Below are positions 8,848-16,709 of a stretch of DNA of 64,000 nucleotides, in pieces; positions within the stretch are counted from its first letter, which is position 1, and every line of letters starts with the position of its first letter. Below the pieces are notes generated by a model that was not told where the DNA came from, searched no databases, and was given only the letters and a program-made list of their open reading frames with translations. Source of the stretch: Fibrobacter sp. (GTDB taxonomy: Bacteria > Fibrobacterota > Fibrobacteria > Fibrobacterales > Fibrobacteraceae); the NCBI GenBank assembly GCA_024399015.1, contig JAKSIC010000001.1, forward strand, positions 124,001 through 188,000, in the 5' to 3' direction. Both the position numbers and the translations under genes were made by a program.

Positions 8848-9531
8848 TTACATTTCGGTGGTTGCATCTTGCATCATGAACTGAACGTCGGAGATGCCTT
8901 CAATTTCAGAAAGTTCTTTCAAGATTTCTGCAGCCGGCTTAGTTGCACGGAGACGAACCTGGTAGGCGCAATCCACACGAGCGCCACCATCCACCTCACG
9001 CATTGTGATTAGGATGTAGGTCTTTAGACTTTTTCGAAGGACATCTTCGATTTGCTGACGGGGAGCAGATTCGTTGGGAAGAGCGAAACGAAGCATGCCA
9101 TCAAAGAAATGCTTGGTACCGAGACCGGTACGGGAAATGAGGAAGGCAACAATGCAGAATGCAATGGTACCACCGAGAGCCGGGCCCCAAGCATAAACAC
9201 CGCAACCGATACCTGCGCCAAGGGAGGCGAAGATAAACATGATGTCGCGAGGATCCTTAAAGCTGGTACGGAAACGGACCACAGAAAGTGCGCCCATCAT
9301 ACCGAGGCCGCGGCCAACGTTATCACCGATAGCAGCCATCACCATGGCGGCGACCACAGAGCTCAACACGATGCCCTGCACAAAATTTCTGGAGTAAGAA
9401 AGACCAAGGAACGTCTTTTCGTAGGTCCAAGCAATGGTGGAAGAAAGGATGAAGGCCAAGATAAGGGTATAGGCCAGAGTGATGAGAGATGCGTTGGCAG
9501 TACCAGACTGTACCGCTAAAAGATCGAGCAT
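8848..9531 (-). CDS. DUF4956 integral membrane protein
   Basis: 227 residues. The N-terminal two thirds holds about four membrane segments (approximately 15-37, 47-68, 95-112, 113-133). A conserved polar stretch, GRGLGMMGALSVVRFRTSFKD, lies between them (given over residues 73-93) and is followed by PRDIMFIFASLGAG. The last third is soluble and ACT/ferredoxin-like in pattern (TYILITMREVDGGARVD). This matches DUF4956, a family I remember as frequently adjacent to VTC and CotH genes in bacterial genomes. GGAGA precedes the ATG. It is the first gene of the VTC operon, and its conserved charged loop could form a channel or sensor for the polymer. Molecular function is not established. Confidence 0.85.
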   Translation of the reverse strand: MLDLLAVQSGTANASLITLAYTLILAFILSSTIAWTYEKTFLGLSYSRNFVQGIVLSSVVAAMVMAAIGDNVGRGLGMMGALSVVRFRTSFKDPRDIMFIFASLGAGIGCGVYAWGPALGGTIAFCIVAFLISRTGLGTKHFFDGMLRFALPNESAPRQQIEDVLRKSLKTYILITMREVDGGARVDCAYQVRLRATKPAAEILKELSEIEGISDVQFMMQDATTEM

Positions 9532-9650
9532 AAGGTCTCCGTTTTAGAAAAAAAACACTTCCACCCATAATTTACTTTAAAATTTGACGTTTTTTCGCCA
9601 TTTTTGTGTAAAAAAGGGTGAACAAGAACCTTTCTCATCCCTAAAATATC

Positions 9651-9671
9651 GCAGTTTTGGAACAAAACTGC
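9651..9671. promoter_or_regulatory. 21-bp perfect palindrome upstream of the VTC operon
   Basis: Two 9-base arms, GCAGTTTTG and CAAAACTGC, are separated by GAA. The site is 120 bases upstream of the DUF4956 start and 57 bases after the BatB stop. There is no convincing T-run on either strand, so an operator for a dimeric regulator is favoured over a terminator, though a BatB mRNA 3' hairpin is possible. Confidence 0.45.
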
Positions 9672-9727
9672 CCTATTTTCAAACACCAATAGGAATTTAG
9701 AAAAAACGGGCCTAAAATGCTCGTAAA

Positions 9728-10756
9728 TTATTGAAAACGTCCGGCCACCTGTTTGCGGCGACGGCCCCTTTCGGAGATAAGCGCTTCTAGCAAGAACAGG
9801 AAAGCGGCAAAGCCGAGGAAAATCTGATAACGGTCCTGATAGTTTTCCATACGGTCGCTGGCCTGTTCCTTCTTTTCGAGGGAAGCGATTTCAGTCAAGA
9901 CCTTCTGGAGTTGAAATTCACCAGGGTTAGCGTAGAAATACAAGCCGCCAGTGACGTTTGCAATTTCTTGCAGGGTACCGTCTTCGAGACGGGTGGTGAC
10001 AATGTTGCCTTGAGCATCCTTCTTGTAGGCAACGTCCCCATTGCGGCTAGGAACCGGAATAGGAACACCTTCGCGGGAACCGATACCGATGGTGTAAATG
10101 CGGATACCGAGGGCGGCAGCTTCCTTGGCAGCATTGACCGCAGCGGCCTCCAGTTCTTCACCATCACTCATAAGGATCATCACGGAATACTGGCCGGCAC
10201 TACCCGAATTCTGGTACAAGGCCATACCCTTGCGGATTGCATTCTCAAGGTTCGTACCCGGCATGAGCCAACCCGGGGTAAGTTCGCGGAGCATCATCTG
10301 CACCGTACCATAGTCCAAGGTCAAGGGAACCATCACCTGGGCTTCACCAGAGAAAGCCACCAATCCCACACGGTCGCCGGACAAGGATTCCAGGAACGCA
10401 GAAATTTCATGGCGGCTACGGGTCAATCGATTGGGCTTAATATCTTCGGCCAGCATGGAAAGGGAAATGTCCTGCAGAAGAACCAGGTCCAAGCCCTTGC
10501 GCTCAATATGTTCCATCTTGCGGCCCCACTGGGGGCGAGCCAGAGCAACAAACAGGAAGGCGATCGCCAACAAAAGAATCAAGACCTTAGCCAGACGACG
10601 CCACGGGGAAACGGACGTGGAAAGCTTCGGCAACATGGAAAGGGATACAAATCGGGCAGCCAACTTCTTGCGACGGCGGTAGGCATAGACAAACAGCAGC
10701 GCAAAAAGCGGGAGGGATAGAAGGCCCCACAAGAAACTCGGTTCAGCAAAACGCAT
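9728..10756 (-). CDS. VWA-domain membrane protein, BatB-like
   Basis: 342 residues. It has two N-terminal membrane segments (about 8-26 and 55-73), a von Willebrand factor A domain (about 88-280) and a C-terminal membrane segment near 315-333. The MIDAS motif is present (D96-x-S98-x-S100 in DISLS, the Thr in PLTLDYG, the Asp in LMSDGEE). Bat proteins were named for Bacteroides aerotolerance and are thought to act in the envelope, often near MoxR ATPases and TPR proteins. The start overlaps the stop of the upstream BatA-like gene by one base (TAATG). No MoxR, DUF58, BatC or BatD gene accompanies the pair here. Confidence 0.85.
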   Translation of the reverse strand: MRFAEPSFLWGLLSLPLFALLFVYAYRRRKKLAARFVSLSMLPKLSTSVSPWRRLAKVLILLLAIAFLFVALARPQWGRKMEHIERKGLDLVLLQDISLSMLAEDIKPNRLTRSRHEISAFLESLSGDRVGLVAFSGEAQVMVPLTLDYGTVQMMLRELTPGWLMPGTNLENAIRKGMALYQNSGSAGQYSVMILMSDGEELEAAAVNAAKEAAALGIRIYTIGIGSREGVPIPVPSRNGDVAYKKDAQGNIVTTRLEDGTLQEIANVTGGLYFYANPGEFQLQKVLTEIASLEKKEQASDRMENYQDRYQIFLGFAAFLFLLEALISERGRRRKQVAGRFQ

Positions 10757-11859
10757 TACGGGATCCTCACAAAGCGGGTGTTAGCCAAAAGCAGTTCCAG
10801 CAAAATCAGGAGAGCGCCCGCCAGAAGCCAGGGATAGAATTTCTCTGCATAACGGGCGTAAGCGATGGTCTCGATTTCAGTCTTTTCAAGTTCGTCAATT
10901 TCGGAATAGATGCGTTCCAGTTCATCCTTATTTTCGGCACGGTAGAAACGACCACCAGTCTTCAAGGCCACAGCCTTCAGCACATTCTCGTCAATGCCTT
11001 CTTCGGGAGTGATTTCGCGTTCACCCCAGGAAATTTCGCCAGTCCAGGGGTTCTGCTGGAAGGACAGAATCTTACCGTTCTTCTTACCTACACCGATGGT
11101 ATAAACCTTCACCCCAAGGGACTGAGCCACCTCGGCGGCACGCATAGGAGGAACAAGGCTTGCATTATCACGACCATCAGTCAAAAGTACCACAACCTTG
11201 GACTTAGCCTCGGACTTCTGCAAACGGGCAAGGGCGTTCATCAAGCCATCACCAATGGCTGTGCGGGAAGCATAAACGGAATCCTGGGCAAGGTCACCAG
11301 AAGCCTTCAAAATTTCAAGCAGGGAACCGTAATCCAAAGTCAGCGGACACTGGGTCATGGATTTAGAACCGAAGGCGGAAAGGCCGATACGGTCGCTATG
11401 GCGCTTCTGGATAAATTCGGCAATGACTTCCTGGGCGTAACCCAAGCGGCTATACTTCCAGTAGTTTCCGGACTTGAGCATACGTTCAGCATTCATCACA
11501 CCAAGTTTAGCCTGTTCTGCGCGAGTAAGCATATCCAAGGTGCCCATGGAGCCAGAAATATCCAGAGCCAGCATAATGTCTACACCATCGGTAGAAGTGT
11601 ATTCCACTTCCATGGCATTCTGGGGACGGGCCAGAGCCACAACAAAACAGCAGAGGGCAGCCAAACGGAGAGCAGGCACGATATGACGGAAGCGTACCCT
11701 TTTACTGGGGACAGCTCTTTTAGCTATGGACAACGCAGGAAACTTGATGGTACTCTTGCGACGACGATTCCTGTATATGTAAGAGGCAATCAGAACGGGA
11801 ACCAAAAGCAAAAGCCAGAAGGCCTCCGGGTTCTGAAAATGCAACGATCCAATATCCAT
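10756..11859 (-). CDS. VWA-domain membrane protein, BatA-like
   Basis: 367 residues. It has an N-terminal membrane segment (about 12-29), a second one (about 60-77) ending in ALARPQ, a VWA domain with complete MIDAS (D100-x-S102-x-S104 in DISGSMG, TLDYG, LLTDGRD), and a C-terminal membrane helix (YPWLLAGALLILLELLLA). It is paralogous to the BatB-like protein that follows it. GGAG precedes the ATG. It is transcribed divergently from the AAA+ ATPase gene at 12055, sharing a 195-base intergenic region. A role in envelope integrity or stress tolerance is inferred from the family. Confidence 0.87.
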   Translation of the reverse strand: MDIGSLHFQNPEAFWLLLLVPVLIASYIYRNRRRKSTIKFPALSIAKRAVPSKRVRFRHIVPALRLAALCCFVVALARPQNAMEVEYTSTDGVDIMLALDISGSMGTLDMLTRAEQAKLGVMNAERMLKSGNYWKYSRLGYAQEVIAEFIQKRHSDRIGLSAFGSKSMTQCPLTLDYGSLLEILKASGDLAQDSVYASRTAIGDGLMNALARLQKSEAKSKVVVLLTDGRDNASLVPPMRAAEVAQSLGVKVYTIGVGKKNGKILSFQQNPWTGEISWGEREITPEEGIDENVLKAVALKTGGRFYRAENKDELERIYSEIDELEKTEIETIAYARYAEKFYPWLLAGALLILLELLLANTRFVRIP

Positions 11860-12054
11860 GAATACTCCAAAAACGCTAATTCGATAAAATCACAAAGAAT
11901 ATACAATTTCTAGACAAGGCAAAATTTACGAAAAAACGTCAAAAAAGACCAATAACTCCCTCTGGGCAACCCTATTTTCCAGAATGATGAAATTTTCCTG
12001 ACACTTTTCAATTCCAAAACCGATAAACAAACGGATTTTTTTTGGAGTTTTGCA

Positions 12055-14484
12055 ATGAACAAGAACTACTACAAGAATATTGTCGCCCAGCTCAACAAAA
12101 AGACAAAGGACGTTGAGTTCACCCCGAAGTTTCCCGCACTCAAAGCCTACGAATACTGGATTCGCTTCCTCCGTGGCAACACTCACTATCCCTCCCCCTC
12201 CGAATTCATCAAAATTCTCCCCTTCAAATCCGTCCTGAACATTCTTGACGCCGTGAAAACAGTTCTCCAGGCAGAAAACAACCAAGAATTGGCAGAAATC
12301 AAAAAACGTGGGAAGAAGGCGATTTCCGCAACAAAAGCAAAGAAGCATAAAAGCCAAATCAATCCGGACAAGGACTTGGACCTTGAAGCCATTCTTGAAA
12401 TCACGGGAAAGAAACTCGGCCCTATGCACAAGGCGGAACCATCGGGCTTTGATGAGGAATTTGAAGACCAGGTGTCAACAGAATTCCACAACCGCAAAAG
12501 CGCCTGCATCGACATGGAGTCGGCAGCAGAATCCGGTTATATGGACCAGGTCATCAACTCCGTACGCCAGCACCTTGACCGCGAAGCCATTTACGACAAA
12601 ACCGTAAAGAATGCTCTGCAGCAGCAATTCATCACCGAAGCTTCCAACTTCATTCTTGAAGCGTCTGCGGAAAACGATCCCTACATTCAAAGACTGAAAT
12701 CCATCCAGAAGATTTACCAGCTTACAGATTTGGAATTGGAGTTCCTGATTTTCACCTGGGTGTTCTTCTTTGAAAAGGATTGCGAAGACCTGGTTGACTT
12801 TATGCGAATGAACCAGCAGAAGCTACCCAACAGCGCCATTCTTTTCCAGCAAATCTGCGAAGTCCCGCAAGAAGAAATCGACAAGATTCTCGACCCCAAG
12901 GCAACCCTTCGCCGCATGATGATTCTTGACAACGAATTGAATCCGTTGCCGAAAATTATTCAGTACTTGAGCGGACGCGCAGGTGCCAGCTATTGCGAAA
13001 ACAACTTCCAAATTTTCAAAGGCGACACCATTGCCTATGAACAGTTGCAGGACAACAATTCCGACACTGAACTTATGGTGGAAATGTTGACCCATTACCA
13101 GAAAGGCAACCCGCTGAACATTTTCTTGTACGGCGTAGAAGGCACCGGTAAAACGGAACTTTCCAAGGCCATCGCAAAGAAGTTGGGTAAGAAGTTGATT
13201 CTCACCAATCTGGAACATTCCGGCGACAACAAGGACAATCCTTTCAGCAACAAAATCATCGACAAGATGAGCAGCATTCTGCTCGCCAGCTACACTTTTC
13301 GCAATGATGACGCAATCATCCTTGTGGATGAAGCGGACTGCGTTTTGAACTGTTGCGAAAAAGGGGAGTTGAACGGCTTCCTGGAAAAACTGGACACCCC
13401 CATCATCTGGATTTCCAACAATACGGAATTCATCGAGGCAAGCTCCCTGAGGCGCTTTGATTTCTCCTTGAAGTTTGAACGCTTGGATGGATCCCGACGC
13501 GTTGACATCTGGAAATCCATCGTGAAGACTCAGAAGGCGGAAAAACTTCTTGACGAAGAAACTATCATCAAGCTGTCTAGTGAAATTCCCGTGACCGCGG
13601 GAGGAATTACGCAGGCAATTCGTACTGCGAAGGCATTAAAGAAGGCGGGTTCGAAACTTGACCCCAAGGACATTGTACAGCGCATGACCAAGGCGCAGGC
13701 AGATCTTTTGGGACTTGAACTGGAATACAACAACCGCGATACAGAAACTCACGCCCCCAAGTACTCCATTGACATCCTCAATACCGATGCCGACATGAAG
13801 CACCTTACCAAGGTCATTCATAATTTTGATGCAAAATGGCAAACCTTCGAAGAGGGAGACCGCCCCGATTCCCTGAACATTTTGCTGTACGGCGCTCCCG
13901 GCACCGGCAAAACGGAATTTGCGCGTCACATTGCACGAGAACTGGACCGCAAGCTCATCATCAAGCGCTGCAGTGATTTGTTGGACAAGTACGTTGGCGA
14001 AAGTGAAAAGAACATCCGACAGATGTTCAAGGACGCCGAAGAACAGGATGCAATTCTTTTTTTGGATGAAGCCGACAGCTTGATCCGCGACCGTCGTGGA
14101 GCAACCCGCAACTGGGAAGTAAGTCAGGTGAACGAAATCCTCACCCAGATGGAAAACTTCAAGGGAATCTTCATTGCAGCCACCAACTTCAACGACAATT
14201 TGGACCAAGCTTCCAGACGTCGATTCGCCCTGAAGGTGAAATTTGGATACCTGAAACCGAATGCAATTCCCCAGGTGTGGAATTTGTTCTTCCCCAAGGT
14301 AGAATGCCCTGAGGAAGCTACACGAATCCGCAATCTTGCTCCAGGCGATTTTAATGCAGTCTATGGCCAGTTGCGTTTTCTGGACGAAAATGAAGTTACT
14401 GCCCAGAGAATCTTGAAAGAGCTTCAAAATGAGGTCGCCTGCAAGGACGATCATGAAGGTCGCCACATGGGATTCTGCGCTTAA
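12055..14484 (+). CDS. Tandem AAA+ ATPase (two AAA modules) of unknown target
   Basis: 809 residues. Residues 1-330 are a helical, charged region I do not recognise, with a Lys-rich stretch near 80-110. AAA module 1 has Walker A GVEGTGKT (360-367) and Walker B ILVDEAD (422-428), then ISNNTEF and SLRRFDF. Module 2 has GAPGTGKT (613-620), Walker B LFLDEAD (668-674), a DKYVGESEKN pore-like segment and SRRRFAL. Both modules therefore look catalytically competent, in a Cdc48-like order. The protein should be a cytosolic remodelling or unfolding ATPase. GGAG precedes the ATG. It stands alone, divergent from batA, and no protease, nuclease or effector gene is adjacent. A hairpin terminator follows. 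Target unknown. Confidence 0.85.
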   Translation: MNKNYYKNIVAQLNKKTKDVEFTPKFPALKAYEYWIRFLRGNTHYPSPSEFIKILPFKSVLNILDAVKTVLQAENNQELAEIKKRGKKAISATKAKKHKSQINPDKDLDLEAILEITGKKLGPMHKAEPSGFDEEFEDQVSTEFHNRKSACIDMESAAESGYMDQVINSVRQHLDREAIYDKTVKNALQQQFITEASNFILEASAENDPYIQRLKSIQKIYQLTDLELEFLIFTWVFFFEKDCEDLVDFMRMNQQKLPNSAILFQQICEVPQEEIDKILDPKATLRRMMILDNELNPLPKIIQYLSGRAGASYCENNFQIFKGDTIAYEQLQDNNSDTELMVEMLTHYQKGNPLNIFLYGVEGTGKTELSKAIAKKLGKKLILTNLEHSGDNKDNPFSNKIIDKMSSILLASYTFRNDDAIILVDEADCVLNCCEKGELNGFLEKLDTPIIWISNNTEFIEASSLRRFDFSLKFERLDGSRRVDIWKSIVKTQKAEKLLDEETIIKLSSEIPVTAGGITQAIRTAKALKKAGSKLDPKDIVQRMTKAQADLLGLELEYNNRDTETHAPKYSIDILNTDADMKHLTKVIHNFDAKWQTFEEGDRPDSLNILLYGAPGTGKTEFARHIARELDRKLIIKRCSDLLDKYVGESEKNIRQMFKDAEEQDAILFLDEADSLIRDRRGATRNWEVSQVNEILTQMENFKGIFIAATNFNDNLDQASRRRFALKVKFGYLKPNAIPQVWNLFFPKVECPEEATRIRNLAPGDFNAVYGQLRFLDENEVTAQRILKELQNEVACKDDHEGRHMGFCA

Positions 14485-14495
14485 GTTACTAACTT

Positions 14496-14522
14496 ATACC
14501 TCGGTAAAACGAGGTATTTTTT
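14496..14522 (+). terminator. Terminator hairpin that also contains the next gene's ribosome binding site
   Basis: A perfect 8-bp stem (14496-14503 with 14510-14517, ATACCTCG/CGAGGTAT) with a 6-base loop, followed by five T that run straight into the ATG at 14523. The descending arm carries GAGG at Shine-Dalgarno distance from that ATG. It can therefore end the AAA+ transcript and, if read through, mask the start of the lipoprotein gene. Confidence 0.75.
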
Positions 14523-15413
14523 ATGAAGATTCTTTTTAACGCAGCTATTACCGCAACGCTTGCCGCAACCATTTTGGGATGCAGCAACAACGGATCCGCA
14601 CAAACTTCCAAGGAAACCCAGCAGGCAGCAACCGCCGAAACTTCCCAGGAAGCAGTTCAAGCATCTTCAGATTACAAGACCATCACTTTAAGCGACGGTG
14701 CCTCAGTCACCTGGATTAAGGACAACGCTGGCGACAAGCTGAATCCTCGCGACTTGTTCAGCGACGCAAGCGATTCCCTCTACAATAGTTTGAATCTCGC
14801 CGATGGCATTCCGGCTTCTGTCAGCACCTTCCTGATGAAGGCTGATGGCGAATACGTATTGTTCGATGCAGGCCTCGGTGACTTCGGCGGTCAAATGGCA
14901 AACCATTTGAAGGAACTGAACGTCAATCCCGATGACATCAAGCTGATTTACCTCACCCACCTTCACGTGGACCACATTTCCGGCCTAGTCAAAAAGACTG
15001 AAACTGGTTTTGAAAAAGTTTTCAAGAACGCAACTGTTTACGTTGGCCAAGTTGAAAAGGACGCCTGGTTCAACGACATCGAAAAGAACGATTTGCAGAA
15101 AGCAATTCTCGGAGTCTATAGCGACAAGCTGAAACTGTTCGCTTTCGGCGACATCCTCCCCCACGAAGTGGAAGCTATTGACGCCATCGGCCACACTCCT
15201 GGCCACACCGTTTTCCGCCACAAGGAACTTCTGGTTATCGGAGACTTGATGCACGGTTACGCCTTGCAAATCAACCATCCGGAAATCAATTCCAACTACG
15301 ACATGGACAAGGCAAAGTCCATCGAAAGCCGCAAGAAGATTCTTGAATACGCCAAGGCAAACAAGTTGACTATGGCCGGTATGCACCTGCCCACCCCTGG
15401 TTTCGCTGAATAA
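14523..15413 (+). CDS. Metallo-beta-lactamase-fold hydrolase, lipoprotein
   Basis: 296 residues. The signal peptide ends in lipobox ILGC (Cys20), followed by a Gln/Thr/Ala-rich linker to about residue 50. The metallo-beta-lactamase fold carries HLHVDH (H146, H148, D150, H151), GHTPGHT and GDLMHG, so both metal sites look complete. Relatives include lactonases and other small-ester hydrolases, but the substrate cannot be read from sequence. It is a periplasmic or outer-membrane lipoprotein. It is co-directional with the SGNH esterase 26 bases downstream, suggesting a two-gene operon for hydrolysis of envelope or extracellular esters. Confidence 0.88.
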   Translation: MKILFNAAITATLAATILGCSNNGSAQTSKETQQAATAETSQEAVQASSDYKTITLSDGASVTWIKDNAGDKLNPRDLFSDASDSLYNSLNLADGIPASVSTFLMKADGEYVLFDAGLGDFGGQMANHLKELNVNPDDIKLIYLTHLHVDHISGLVKKTETGFEKVFKNATVYVGQVEKDAWFNDIEKNDLQKAILGVYSDKLKLFAFGDILPHEVEAIDAIGHTPGHTVFRHKELLVIGDLMHGYALQINHPEINSNYDMDKAKSIESRKKILEYAKANKLTMAGMHLPTPGFAE

Positions 15414-15439
15414 ATCAAGCCGACTTCGTGGAGTAATCA

Positions 15440-16567
15440 ATGTCTGAAAACAAGTACACAAAGTGGGTAGCCTGCTGGGGAAACGCAACCTCCATTACCG
15501 ACCGTAAGGAAGCCGTTTATGCCAAGGACATCACTCTTCGCTACCCCATTCGCATGTGCTTTTCTGGAAGCAAGCTGAGGTTCCGTTTTTCCAACTTGAC
15601 CGGAACCGAAGCAGTAACCATTAGCGAAGCATTCGTTGCCCACACCCCCATCACATTTGAAGGAAACAAGCAGGGCGTTATCGCACCCGGCAAGGAAATT
15701 GAAAGCGACGAAATTCCCTTCAACGTTACCGCAGGCGAAACTCTTGACGTTAGCCTTTACTTTGCCGACTTCACCCAGATGAACGCAGGCACCTTGATTA
15801 CGGGTCCTCTTTCCAGCGGCAAGTATAGCTACGGTAATTTTGCAAACGCAGATGAATTGCCCGCAGATCTTACTCGAAATACCAACTGGTTCTATTTCCT
15901 GAACACCATCGATATTCTGACCGAAGAAAAGAATTTCGCACTGGTCTGCTACGGCGATTCCATTACCGCCCAGGATTGGCCGGACTACCTAAGCATCCGC
16001 GCTGCACAAGAAGGATTCAACAACGTTTCCATCATCCGTAGGGCTGTCAGCGGCACCCGAATCTTGCGCCAGTACGACTGCATTACCTACGCAGCTTACG
16101 GCTTGAAAGGAGCAACCCGTTTCCCCATCGAAATGAATGTGGCTGGGGCAAAGTCCGTCATCATCCAGCACGGCATCAACGACATCATCCACCCGGTGGG
16201 CGCCGAAGTAAACCAGTTCCGCCCCTGGAGCGACATGCCCACCACCCAGAACCTGATTGACGGAGTTGAAAAAATATATATCGCACACGCCCGCTCTTTA
16301 GGCCTAAATGTTTGGAGCGGAACACTGCTCCCCATTTTCGGTTGGAGAACCTACAACGAAAACCGAGACGTCATCCGTAACGAATTCAACAAGTGGCTTC
16401 GTGAATCCGACAAGTTCAATGGTTGTGTAGATTTCGACAAGGCAGTCCAGGATTCTGCTGATCCGAAAAAATTTGCCGACGGCTTTGACTCCGGAGACCA
16501 CCTGCACCCCAGCGCCAAGGCCTACGAAGCCATGGCAGAATGCGTGCCTGCGGAACTTCTGAAATAA
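15440..16567 (+). CDS. SGNH/GDSL-family hydrolase (esterase)
   Basis: 375 residues with no signal peptide. The N-terminal part (about 1-155) looks like a beta-sandwich. The SGNH hydrolase domain follows, with block I YGDSITAQ (S174), an oxyanion block around HGIND, and block V GDHLHPS (D353, H356), so the catalytic residues are present. The family deacylates carbohydrates, lipids or small esters. GGAG lies before the ATG, and the gene follows the metallo-hydrolase lipoprotein. A strong terminator follows. Its substrate is not known; deacetylation of a plant or surface sugar is a guess from the cellulolytic context. Confidence 0.87.
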   Translation: MSENKYTKWVACWGNATSITDRKEAVYAKDITLRYPIRMCFSGSKLRFRFSNLTGTEAVTISEAFVAHTPITFEGNKQGVIAPGKEIESDEIPFNVTAGETLDVSLYFADFTQMNAGTLITGPLSSGKYSYGNFANADELPADLTRNTNWFYFLNTIDILTEEKNFALVCYGDSITAQDWPDYLSIRAAQEGFNNVSIIRRAVSGTRILRQYDCITYAAYGLKGATRFPIEMNVAGAKSVIIQHGINDIIHPVGAEVNQFRPWSDMPTTQNLIDGVEKIYIAHARSLGLNVWSGTLLPIFGWRTYNENRDVIRNEFNKWLRESDKFNGCVDFDKAVQDSADPKKFADGFDSGDHLHPSAKAYEAMAECVPAELLK

Positions 16568-16590
16568 AAATTCAAAGTTTCGATTTCATG

Positions 16591-16617
16591 AAAAGGTGGA
16601 TGCTTCATCCACTTTTT
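16591..16617 (+). terminator. Rho-independent terminator after the SGNH esterase gene
   Basis: A 12-bp stem (AAAAG-GTGGATG with CATCCAC-TTTTT, one G-T pair) with a three-base loop, followed by more T. It lies 24 bases after the stop codon. Confidence 0.9.
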
Positions 16618-16709
16618 CGTTTTTTACACAGAAAAAAAGCGTTTTTCGCAAAAATGTTATAAAAATCTTACATTATTAACTATTATTGGTATGGATTGTG
16701 AGGTTTTGA

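Noticed and set aside
14523-15413. Quorum-quenching lactonase call for the MBL-fold lipoprotein
   Set aside because: The HxHxDH motif is shared by many hydrolases; nothing in the sequence or context points to acyl-homoserine lactones.
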